A DNA stretch of 64,000 nt from PALSA-1296 sp038210275 (GTDB lineage Bacteria; Bacteroidota; Ignavibacteria; Palsa-1295), in contig JBBQWV010000020.1 of NCBI GenBank assembly GCA_038210275.1, positions 1 to 64,000 on the forward strand, written 5' to 3'. The translations under genes were made by a program, and so were the position numbers. Under the pieces are notes generated by a model, which was not told the DNA's origin, searched no databases, and was given only the letters and a program-made list of their open reading frames with translations. This document shows, piece by piece, positions 27,261 through 35,648 of the stretch. Numbering within the stretch: the stretch's first letter is position 1; every line of letters begins with the position of its first letter.

Positions 27261-28438
27261 AGAAGACGACCAACCTTCGATGTCTTTTGTTGCTTCCTCT
27301 CTTTGGAATATTGCCACTTTTTGGCTGCAAAAGCCCGACATCAGCCCTCTCCGGCGGCGCACCGGTAGTGACGATCATACCAGATAATTTGCAAGGTGTA
27401 GAGTTCGTCATATATAATTTTAAGGCGAAGATAGAGAATCACAATCTTGATGAGACCTACTTTATCTGGAACACCGGGGACGATACAGCTTCGTTGAGGA
27501 GAGATTTTAATATTTCTTTACCAAAGGCATATACAAAGCCAGGCACCTATACCGTAACAGTCAAAGCCTATGACTACTATACTGATAGTATGATCGCAAT
27601 GGCAAGTACTTTAATATATATTGATACTGCGAAATCATCCGTTGAGATCATTCCGCAGTTCTATAACGGCTCTTTAGGAGCAAATACTTTAGGCACATTG
27701 AATCATTTTCTGATCGATGCAAAGACTTCACTTCCTGCAGATCAGCTTTATGGGTTCTGGGATTTCGGCGATGGGACAACCGGTAGCTTTGTGACAGGTC
27801 AGTTCTCTCATATTTTTCCCCATATCGGCTCTTATCTTCTTAAATTAGATGTTTATCAGAAGAGTGGAATTTATGTAGGCACGGATACAGCGTTGATTAC
27901 AATAAAATTACCTGATATTACACTTGACGTATTTAAAAAATCTTTAATGGTTGAAGCATATTTGTTTGTCGATAGTACAAACCCGGTATCTTCGCTTCTT
28001 GGTGATTATCAGCCCCTTAGTATTGGCGAACTATTTGTTGGTTCTAATATAACTTCAAGCTGGTATGGCAATACTTTCTCTATCGAATATAATAATAATT
28101 CCACCCAAGATTTTCTCATTACCGGTACTATCTCCACAGATGGGCAGACAGTATCATCTGTAACTATCTTTGCAAGGGATTCCGGCTCGACCTCAAGCTA
28201 TTTTGATTATAGTTACAGTGTAAAATCCATGAAGTTATCTGTTGTTACGGATAACGTGACGGAATTTAGGTTATCGGGAGATGAATTAATAAATAATATT
28301 AATAATGTTCAGTTCGCCGTGAATGGAAGAAATCCTTCGCGGATTGGCAGTTCTGATAGTTGGCAAAATTTTCTTACACACAGCAATACAACCGGCATCC
28401 CGGATGTATCACAACTCGTTCTTGCATTCGTGAAGTAA
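27257..28438 (+). CDS. PKD-domain lipoprotein 2
   Basis: 393 aa starting in the ATGA overlap with lipoprotein 1. Lipobox LFGC (residues about 21-24). PKD strands at YFIWNTGDDT (degenerate, lacking the second G) and YGFWDFGDGT. The phrases SVEIIPQFYNGSL and YVGTDTALITI parallel MEIIPQFYNGF and YEGTDTAAISI of lipoprotein 1, showing tandem duplication. No enzyme motif. Function unknown. Confidence 0.8.
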   Translation: MKKTTNLRCLLLLPLFGILPLFGCKSPTSALSGGAPVVTIIPDNLQGVEFVIYNFKAKIENHNLDETYFIWNTGDDTASLRRDFNISLPKAYTKPGTYTVTVKAYDYYTDSMIAMASTLIYIDTAKSSVEIIPQFYNGSLGANTLGTLNHFLIDAKTSLPADQLYGFWDFGDGTTGSFVTGQFSHIFPHIGSYLLKLDVYQKSGIYVGTDTALITIKLPDITLDVFKKSLMVEAYLFVDSTNPVSSLLGDYQPLSIGELFVGSNITSSWYGNTFSIEYNNNSTQDFLITGTISTDGQTVSSVTIFARDSGSTSSYFDYSYSVKSMKLSVVTDNVTEFRLSGDELINNINNVQFAVNGRNPSRIGSSDSWQNFLTHSNTTGIPDVSQLVLAFVK

Positions 28439-28531
28439 TACGTTGAGTGAGAGAATCTTGAAACTCATCCGCCTAAAATTGCGTAACTCACTATTCTAAT
28501 TTTCATCATTTTATCTACTCATCCAATATAT

Positions 28532-31339
28532 ATGAAATCTCTTCGTTTTTCCATTGCCATTGTATTTATTCTTGCATCGGCTCAACTTGTTGCAGCGCAG
28601 AATCTTTCGGATGTACTTCCTAAAGATCCAAGCGTCCGAACCGGCACGCTTGCTAACGGATTAAAATATTATATCCGCAAGAATCATAAGCCAGAGAACC
28701 GTGCAGAATTTCGTCTTGCGATCAAAACCGGTTCTGTCATGGAAGATGACGATCAGCAGGGGTTGGCGCATTTTTGTGAACACATGCAGTTCAATGGAAC
28801 AGAGCATTTTCCGAAGGCTGATCTGGTTAATTTTCTCGAATCAACCGGCGTTCGTTTCGGTGCGCATTTGAATGCTTATACAAGTTTCGATGAAACAGTA
28901 TATATGCTCCAGCTTCCGATGGATAAGCCTGAAATATTAGATAAAGGTATGCTCGTATTGGAAGATTGGGCAGGTCACGCAACGTTCGAAGATGTAGAGA
29001 TCGATAAAGAGCGCGGAGTCGTCATCGAAGAATGGAGACTCGGTCGCGGGGCGAATGAGCGAGTGCAGAATAAGCACTTTCCGATCGAACTCTATAAATC
29101 GAAATATGCAGATCGTCTTCCGATCGGTAAGAAAGAGATCTTAGAAAAATGCTCTTATGAAACTCTCAGAAGATTTTATCATGATTGGTACCGTCCCGAT
29201 TTGATGGCATTTATCGCTGTCGGCGATTTCGACATTGATAAAATGGAAAGCGAGATCAAGACGCGCTTTGGGAGATTAACAAATCCAACGAATGAAAAAC
29301 CTCGCACAAAATTCACTGTCCCTCTTCATGATACGACACTCGTCTCAATTGCCGGTGATAAGGAATTGCAATTTCAATCTGCGAGCCTACTCTTTGAACG
29401 CCCGGAAGGGCATTCAGTCACTGTCGCTGATTACCGCCGCGATATTATCGGTAATATTTATGATGCGATGATCAATGAACGTATTCAGGAGATCATCCAG
29501 AAAGGCAATCCGCCCTTCGCATTTGCCGGAGTGAATGATGGTGAGTTTCTTGGGGGATTGAATGCGTATTCCGGTTTTGCCGCTATCGGACCTTCCGGAA
29601 TTGATAAAGGACTGACGGCTCTGCTTGAAGAAATGTATCGGGTGAAACAAACCGGATTTACGGCGACAGAACTTGAGCGTCAAAAGCAAACCATGCAGAC
29701 GAACATGGAAGAGCAATTTAAAGAACGCGATAAAACCGAATCCGGAAATTATGTGCAGGAATACTTGCGCAATTACCTTCATGATGAACCATATCCCGGA
29801 ATAGAATACGAGAATAATCTTTACAAAAAATATCTTTCCGGAATTTCTCTTGATGAAGTCAATGCTCTTTCAGCAAAACGCATGGATGCCGGAAGCCGTG
29901 TGGTAACGGTTTCGTATCAGATAAAAGATGAAACAACGAAAGCGCCAAGTGAATCAGATATTCGCGCCATCATCCAAAACGCATCGAAAGCTTCGCTCAT
30001 TGCTTACAACGATAAGACTAGTAATAAGCCATTACTTGCCGAGAAACCAAAAGCCGGAAAGATCACCAGCGAAAGCACAATTCCTGAACTCGGTGTCACT
30101 GAATGGAAGCTTTCCAATGGCGCTCGTGTCATCTTGAAGCCAACGGATTTCAAGAATGATCAGATTCTCTTTTCGGCATCAAGCCCCGGCGGAAGTTCGC
30201 TTGCAAGCGATGCCGATATTTATACGGCGAATGTTGCAGCAAACTTGATCGATCAAGGCGGCGTTGCAGATTTTGATGCAACCATGCTGAAAAAAATGCT
30301 TGCCGGGAAAAATGTTTCTATGGGACCTTCGATCTCTGAACTGCAGGAAGGCTTCCGAGGTAACAGCACTCCGAAAGATGCCGAGACGATGTTTCAGCTT
30401 CTCTATCTTTATGGAACTGCGCCTCGCAAAGACCCCGAAGCGTTTCAGGCATTCCAATCTCAGATGTCAACGTTCTTAAAAAATCGTGATGCCGATCCCG
30501 GAACGGCACTCAGAGATACCCTTCAAGTAACCCTTGCACAATATAGCCCTCGAGAAAAACCGTTTACATTGGATGCATTGAAGAAAGTTGATCTCGATAG
30601 AGCATATAGTTTCTATAAAGATCGCTTTGCTGATTTCAGCAATTTTACGTTCTTCATCGTCGGCAATATTGATATGAAGCAAATGCGTTCTTTGGTTGAA
30701 ACGTATGTTGCCAGTTTACCTTCGAAGAACCGACATGAAACATGGAAAGATCGGGGCGTTACGTTTCCGAAAGGCATAATCAATAAATCTGTCTATAAAG
30801 GAATCGAACCGAAAAGTACGGTAAGCATCATAATGACCGGTCCGTTTGTGTGGAATGTAAAAAATAGGATTGAGATGCAGGCAATGTCCGAAGTACTTTC
30901 TATTAAGCTCCGCGAAACGTTGCGCGAAGATAAAGGCGGAGTCTATGGAGTTCGTTGCAGCATAATGCCGATGCACTATCCGAAACAGGAGTATCAGTTC
31001 ACGATCAGCTTCGGCTGCGATCCAGCGCGAGTGGATGAGTTAGTTGATGCGACGCTTGCCAAACTCGATACGATGGTGATGAAAGAGCCGGATGAAACGT
31101 ACATGACGAAAGTAAAGCAAATCCAGCTTCATGAAGACGAAGTAAATCTGAAAGAAAATAATTACTGGCTGCGCGCACTTTCACAATACTATTTCAACGG
31201 AGAGGATCCGAAGGCGCTTCTGCAGAGAAAAAATATGATTAGCGCACTCACTGCCGATGATATTCATCATGCAGCAGAAATATATTGCGCAAAAGGAAAC
31301 ATGGTAAAAGTTGTGCTCTATCCGGAGAAGAAGAATTAA
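28532..31339 (+). CDS. M16 (pitrilysin/insulinase) zinc peptidase
   Basis: 935 aa with a signal peptide (ends LVAAQ). The inverted zinc motif HFCEH is at 80-84 and the third ligand Glu about 160 (EIDKERGVV), the correct spacing for an active M16 enzyme. A C-terminal inactive M16 half follows (TEWKLSNGARVILKPTDFK about 525, then PSKNRHETWKDRG, LREDKGGVYGVRC), giving the usual two-halved clam shell. Periplasmic degradation of peptides is the likely role. It may be cotranscribed with the lipoproteins (93-bp gap). Confidence 0.9.
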   Translation: MKSLRFSIAIVFILASAQLVAAQNLSDVLPKDPSVRTGTLANGLKYYIRKNHKPENRAEFRLAIKTGSVMEDDDQQGLAHFCEHMQFNGTEHFPKADLVNFLESTGVRFGAHLNAYTSFDETVYMLQLPMDKPEILDKGMLVLEDWAGHATFEDVEIDKERGVVIEEWRLGRGANERVQNKHFPIELYKSKYADRLPIGKKEILEKCSYETLRRFYHDWYRPDLMAFIAVGDFDIDKMESEIKTRFGRLTNPTNEKPRTKFTVPLHDTTLVSIAGDKELQFQSASLLFERPEGHSVTVADYRRDIIGNIYDAMINERIQEIIQKGNPPFAFAGVNDGEFLGGLNAYSGFAAIGPSGIDKGLTALLEEMYRVKQTGFTATELERQKQTMQTNMEEQFKERDKTESGNYVQEYLRNYLHDEPYPGIEYENNLYKKYLSGISLDEVNALSAKRMDAGSRVVTVSYQIKDETTKAPSESDIRAIIQNASKASLIAYNDKTSNKPLLAEKPKAGKITSESTIPELGVTEWKLSNGARVILKPTDFKNDQILFSASSPGGSSLASDADIYTANVAANLIDQGGVADFDATMLKKMLAGKNVSMGPSISELQEGFRGNSTPKDAETMFQLLYLYGTAPRKDPEAFQAFQSQMSTFLKNRDADPGTALRDTLQVTLAQYSPREKPFTLDALKKVDLDRAYSFYKDRFADFSNFTFFIVGNIDMKQMRSLVETYVASLPSKNRHETWKDRGVTFPKGIINKSVYKGIEPKSTVSIIMTGPFVWNVKNRIEMQAMSEVLSIKLRETLREDKGGVYGVRCSIMPMHYPKQEYQFTISFGCDPARVDELVDATLAKLDTMVMKEPDETYMTKVKQIQLHEDEVNLKENNYWLRALSQYYFNGEDPKALLQRKNMISALTADDIHHAAEIYCAKGNMVKVVLYPEKKN

Positions 31340-31356
31340 TTCTCATGGTTTTATCA

Positions 31357-31469
31357 AAATGTCATTGCGAGGAGGGCTTTAGCCCGACGTGGCAATCTAA
31401 AAACTTGAAGAGTAATACTACTATTTAAGTTTTTAGATTGCTGCTTCGTTGCTCCTCGCAATGACATTT
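31357..31469. repeat. Large REP-like inverted repeat between convergent genes
   Basis: Outer arms AAATGTCATTGCGAGGAG (31357-31374) and its complement (31452-31469); inner arms GGCAATCTAAAAACTTGAA and TTTAAGTTTTTAGATTGC (31391-31441). This GTCATTGCGAGGAG type is a widespread intergenic palindrome; here it probably also acts as a two-way terminator. Confidence 0.8.
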
Positions 31470-31473
31470 CTTT

Positions 31474-33546
31474 CTAATGCACAACACTCACCTTCGCCGT
31501 GGACTGATTTCCACCGGAGATCAAACGGAGAATGTATGTTCCTGTCGGAAGTGTTGCCGTACTCCAATTGAGATCGTATTCGCCTGTGTCTTGATGACCT
31601 CCAAAAATATTTCCGTATTGTTTTCCGGAAATACCATAGACAATAAGCGAGGTATAGCCTGCGTTATTTATTGTATAATGGATGAGCGCATGATCTGTCG
31701 AAGGATTCGACACATGAAGCAGAACGGGACTTTCAGCAGGTGAAGCATGAACTGCAAATCCGAAGAGTGATGCTTTTATAACTCCTGTCGGCGTTGCAGC
31801 AAAGACATCTTTCGTTGTAGCAGATAGTGCATTCACTTGTACTTTACCTGCCGTTGCTTGGAATTGCCATGACTTTCCGTCATCGGAAGAAATATAAATT
31901 CCCGTAGTTGTTCCTGCAGCAAGAAGAAGTCCATTCTGCCAAAAGCATTTTATCGCAATAGTATCAGTAGCTATTCGTTGCCAGGGATTTGCTACTGTAT
32001 CAGGTGAACGATATATTCCACTGTCGGTGCCGACGAAAAGACGACCCGCTCTTTTTATCAAAGCGCGTATGGGAGTAGTCTCAGTAAATCCTGCGGAAAC
32101 CCAACCAAAATCTTTACCATATTTCCATACGGTTTGTGCTGTCTTTACGCCTACGTAAAGAATTGTATCATCGGAATATAATGCCGTTGCTATAAGCGGT
32201 GAAAATTGCTTCCAAGAATTTCCGTTATCGCTCGAAGAATAAATTCCGCTGTCACCGCTTACAACAATTGCTGCATCATACTTTACTATTTGTGAGATCG
32301 CCATGATCGGAATGCCATTCTTTAACTGCGTCCATGAATTTCCGTAATCAGTTGAAATGTGAAGACCACCGGTGCTATGAGAGGGAAGTGCATCTGTTCC
32401 GGCAAATACGATCGAGCCGATACTGAGAATTGCAGTGACGTTCGCACGAGTTAATCCTTTCGGATGCTGCATCCAAAGTTGCCCGGCATCATTTGAAGTA
32501 AAAATGAAATTCCCCGGTCCTCCGGCATAGATAAGATGATAAAATGATCCGAGAGCAGTTACCGGCACCATCGGCAATCCGGCGCTTGCAACTTGCCAGG
32601 CATCGCCGTTATTCGTTGAGTAGGAAATACCAAGTAATGACCCTGCCAAAACACGGTCGTCGCCATCGGCAGCAAATAATGATTGGATGGAAAGATTCGA
32701 TAAGCCGTTGTTGACAAGTGACCACGTTGCTCCATCATCTATTGAGCGGTAAACTCCTACATCGGCATTTGGATTTGTCGTCCCGGCAAAAATTGTTTTA
32801 TGATCTCCCGAAAGTGTCAGCGAACTAATAATATCATTGCTGCTTATTCCTGTGCCGGAAACATCCCACGTTGCTCCGTCATCGGTTGATTTATAAACTC
32901 CCGCATCGGTGCCTGCATAGACCGCCGAACCCTTCAGTAGAAAAGTATGAACAACTTGATTGCTGATCACATCGGTTGGCTCGTTCCAGGAGAATCCGTT
33001 ATTTACAGATCGCTCAATTCCAAGACCTTCGGCGATCATAAGTGACGTTCCCGTTGCGATCATCGCATTAGCGGGACGATTTGCAATATCGGCATATGGC
33101 TTCGTCCAATGTTTTCCTGAATCAACAGAGCGAAAAATTCCATCGCCGCCGAGACAGGCAAAAAGAGTATCGTGAACATCTTTGATGGCATAGACAAGCG
33201 AGAATTGCGGCAGACCTGTATCCCGAACGAACCATGTTACGCCTGCATCGCTGGAGATGACAACCCCTGCGGAGCCGCCGACAAAGATGCTCTGGTCTTT
33301 CGTTGCAATATCGCGGACGATTCCCGTGACGTAATAATTTTTCGTCCACGAACTGCCGCTATTGGTTGAAGAGTATAGCCCGGTATTTGTCCCCGCATAG
33401 AACACAATGCCGGAGGATCCGAACGTATTCACTTGAGTAGCAGAAGGTCCTTGAGTCGGACTCCAGCCAAGATCTTGTCCCAAAGCAGGACGAAAGATCA
33501 TGAACAATGCGACAACGACAAAAACTGACACAACAAATTGCTTCAT
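31474..33546 (-). CDS. Secreted BNR-repeat/propeller protein with T9SS domain
   Basis: 690 aa from MKQFVVSVFVVVALFM (signal peptide, ends ALGQ); the longer frame to 33597 is unlikely. Many BNR/Asp-box strands are spread over residues 40-590 (S-TNSGSSWTK, SSDAGVTWF, STDDGATWD, SIDDGATWS, SSDNGNSWK, SSDDGKSWQ), building one or two sortilin-like beta-propellers. C-terminal SNPSTDHALIHYTIN...YTSLIVYGISGKQYG...LPTGTYILRLISGG is a T9SS sorting domain. Exported surface protein; ligand unknown. Confidence 0.85.
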   Translation of the reverse strand: MKQFVVSVFVVVALFMIFRPALGQDLGWSPTQGPSATQVNTFGSSGIVFYAGTNTGLYSSTNSGSSWTKNYYVTGIVRDIATKDQSIFVGGSAGVVISSDAGVTWFVRDTGLPQFSLVYAIKDVHDTLFACLGGDGIFRSVDSGKHWTKPYADIANRPANAMIATGTSLMIAEGLGIERSVNNGFSWNEPTDVISNQVVHTFLLKGSAVYAGTDAGVYKSTDDGATWDVSGTGISSNDIISSLTLSGDHKTIFAGTTNPNADVGVYRSIDDGATWSLVNNGLSNLSIQSLFAADGDDRVLAGSLLGISYSTNNGDAWQVASAGLPMVPVTALGSFYHLIYAGGPGNFIFTSNDAGQLWMQHPKGLTRANVTAILSIGSIVFAGTDALPSHSTGGLHISTDYGNSWTQLKNGIPIMAISQIVKYDAAIVVSGDSGIYSSSDNGNSWKQFSPLIATALYSDDTILYVGVKTAQTVWKYGKDFGWVSAGFTETTPIRALIKRAGRLFVGTDSGIYRSPDTVANPWQRIATDTIAIKCFWQNGLLLAAGTTTGIYISSDDGKSWQFQATAGKVQVNALSATTKDVFAATPTGVIKASLFGFAVHASPAESPVLLHVSNPSTDHALIHYTINNAGYTSLIVYGISGKQYGNIFGGHQDTGEYDLNWSTATLPTGTYILRLISGGNQSTAKVSVVH

Positions 33547-33852
33547 AATTCCTGTGGTGAGAATATTTAGGTAATGGTAAAAGCGAAAAACAGGCAATTA
33601 AGTTTGCGGAGGGGTACTTACTACACTAATAAATCAATATATTGTCAATGCCATTACGGGGAGTCCGCGGCGGCGGATTAGTCCGAGAAAGCAATCTAAT
33701 AATTTTATCATTAGTCTAAATATCTAGATTTTAGATCGCAACATCGTCGGCAAGCACACTTCTCGCGATGACAAATTGAAGTTTTCGGAGAATGAGAAAT
33801 TCAGGCTATTCAGGCAATAAATATTTTTACGCAGATTCTAAATCCTTCTCCA
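33547..33852. repeat. Intergenic region with a decayed REP-like repeat
   Basis: 33651-33773 is a diverged relative of the element at 31357-31469: CATTACGGGGAG, GCAATCTA, then TAGATTTTAGATCGCAACATCGTC and CTTCTCGCGATGACA. No gene seen here. Confidence 0.5.
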
Positions 33853-35262
33853 TTAGATTTTTGCTGGCGCTGCGTTCTTGACCTCTGTTTCAAGAAGAAT
33901 AAAAAATTCCGGATGTTCAGTGCGGAAATCATTTTTGAAATGATTGAGGAGTGAAGTACCTATTGGCTCGCCGGTCATTTTATAACGAATTATCTCTCCG
34001 ATGATCTGATAAAAATAAATCCATGCGCTTGTTGAAAGAGAGATGCGCCTTGAACGAAGCCACTTAATATTCCTTTCAACAAGTTGATCTGCCAACGCAA
34101 AATCATCTTGCTTAAAAGCATTTACCGATTCCAATCCTCGGATTTGGACTTCGTAGGCGAGGAAAAATTTTTCGCGGTTTTTAGACTTTAATATTTCGAT
34201 TGTTTCTGCGGCTGCTCCGACATAACCCTCACCAATTTCAAGAAGTGTTTTCAAAATTAGTGATGTGATGAATAAAGATCGTGTAACGTTCACGATTTGA
34301 TGGCTTCTAAATTCAGACAGTATTTTATGAGCGGTCTGGAAGTCTTTCGCTAAAAAGGCAACACGGGTAAACCTCATAAGATATAATGCTCCTCGTGAGG
34401 TTTCAGGCGTTTGTCCTTTATAATACTTTAAAAAAGTTTGTAACGCTTCCTTTGCATTACCGAAGAACATAGCTTGTTCGTTGGCGATCTGTAACTCTAT
34501 GATCTGTTCCAGATTCGCCTCAAATGCAGAACGGTTTTCTTGAACTATTGCAAGGGAACGCTCTAACCACCTATGCTGTGTAACGGAATCGGTTCGTTGA
34601 TAAATACAAGCTTTCCATTCAGCCTGAAAATATTCAAACTGGACGTTAGGATTTGGAGATGCTACGGCTTGTTCGGAAACTTCGTCAAGAAGTTGTCTTG
34701 AATACGTGGACATTTGTGCAAGATTCATTTTCTTTTTTGTCGGCAGTGCAGCAATTCGGTAAAAGATCATTTTTACGCGAAAATATAATGCATCATCAAC
34801 ATCTGGATTGTCTTTACTATTATGCCATTTATTCCCATATTCCTCCATGAGGTCTAAATCAATAAGACCTATCGGAAAACTAATGATATTTAAAAATAAA
34901 TATTTGTAATATCGCTCCAGTGCATTCTTGTTCTTTTCGTAAAGTAATCGTTTTTCGATTCGCTGAGCTTCAGTGATAAACGGACGGTAAAGAAATTTTC
35001 CTTGAAAAAATTTCAATGTGGCAAACTCTTCTTTCGGAGCGAGAATTCTGACGCATTCTTCAACGATCTCGGAAAAAAGGCGGTACAAATTTTCAGTCTT
35101 TATATGGAATATCTTGCACAGTTGATTCGTAGCGGGCGGAGAAGAAGGGGCTGCTGCAATTCGTTCAAAAAGAAGCCGCGAACGCTCGGACAGTCGGAAG
35201 TCCTGACGGATTTTTTCTATCTCCACTTGGGAAAGAGTTCGTAATAAATTAGCTAACAGCAT
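33853..35262 (-). CDS. Cytoplasmic helical-repeat (TPR-like) protein, possible regulator
   Basis: 469 aa, no signal peptide. N-terminal helices LLANLLRTLSQVEIEKIRQDFRLSERSRLLFERI, then PPATNQLCKIFHIKTENLYRLFSEIVEECVRIL, look like a small helix-turn-helix or winged-helix fold. The remaining ~380 residues are helical hairpins (e.g. IANEQAMFFGNAKEALQTFLKYY). It shares length, N-terminal LxxLLxTLS-E-E start and overall plan with the protein at 24420-25844. It is transcribed divergently from the first gene of array 2, across a region carrying a direct repeat. A regulator built like RRNPP proteins is an inference; structural scaffolding is possible too. Confidence 0.7.
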   Translation of the reverse strand: MLLANLLRTLSQVEIEKIRQDFRLSERSRLLFERIAAAPSSPPATNQLCKIFHIKTENLYRLFSEIVEECVRILAPKEEFATLKFFQGKFLYRPFITEAQRIEKRLLYEKNKNALERYYKYLFLNIISFPIGLIDLDLMEEYGNKWHNSKDNPDVDDALYFRVKMIFYRIAALPTKKKMNLAQMSTYSRQLLDEVSEQAVASPNPNVQFEYFQAEWKACIYQRTDSVTQHRWLERSLAIVQENRSAFEANLEQIIELQIANEQAMFFGNAKEALQTFLKYYKGQTPETSRGALYLMRFTRVAFLAKDFQTAHKILSEFRSHQIVNVTRSLFITSLILKTLLEIGEGYVGAAAETIEILKSKNREKFFLAYEVQIRGLESVNAFKQDDFALADQLVERNIKWLRSRRISLSTSAWIYFYQIIGEIIRYKMTGEPIGTSLLNHFKNDFRTEHPEFFILLETEVKNAAPAKI

Positions 35263-35367
35263 TTTTGTTGAATTCCTAAAAGCAAATAATAGAATGCAAA
35301 ACCCTGAGCAAAGTTACTTCATCTGCTCCACATCGTATTCAACCATTTTTTCTAAATTATATATCCT

Positions 35368-35535
35368 AAGGTTTTGCCCATTCACGGGTATTGGCTGAGA
35401 TATTTGAGTTATATGCCAAAGAAGTAAGCATTTTGGGCATTATTTTTCTCACTTCTGATTCTTTAGCCGTTCTAATCTTACACTACCTAAGGTTTGATGA
35501 ATTATTATTTAAGGTTTTGCCTATTCACGGTCTTG
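35368..35535. promoter_or_regulatory. Direct repeat in the divergent regulator/fibre region
   Basis: TAAGGTTTTGCCCATTCACG (35367-35386) and TAAGGTTTTGCCTATTCACG (35510-35529) are near-identical and lie between the helical-repeat gene and array 2. The second ends about 22 nt before the -7 box at 35557. They could be operators. The core CCCATTCACGGG (35378-35389) resembles the CCCGTGG motif of array 1 in reverse. Confidence 0.5.
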
Positions 35536-35556
35536 TTTTTGATACATCACTTTGTG

Positions 35557-35564
35557 TATTTTTG
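35557..35564 (+). promoter_or_regulatory. -7 box TATTTTTG
   Basis: TAnnTTTG match 84 nt before the start at 35649; lies inside the longer open frame from 35391, supporting the internal start. Confidence 0.5.
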
Positions 35565-35648
35565 AAGTACAAAGCAACGCAGACCCATTTTTGCCCATGT
35601 CGAAGCCTTGCTATTTTCTTGTTCGTTGTTACTATTCTATTTAATATT

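Noticed and set aside
35365..35410. TPP riboswitch suggested by GGCTGAGA
   Set aside because: The other conserved TPP segments are absent and the downstream gene is a fibre protein.
35391..35648. N-terminal extension of the S74 fibre to 35391
   Set aside because: Contains the -7 box and direct repeat; a good signal peptide starts at 35649.
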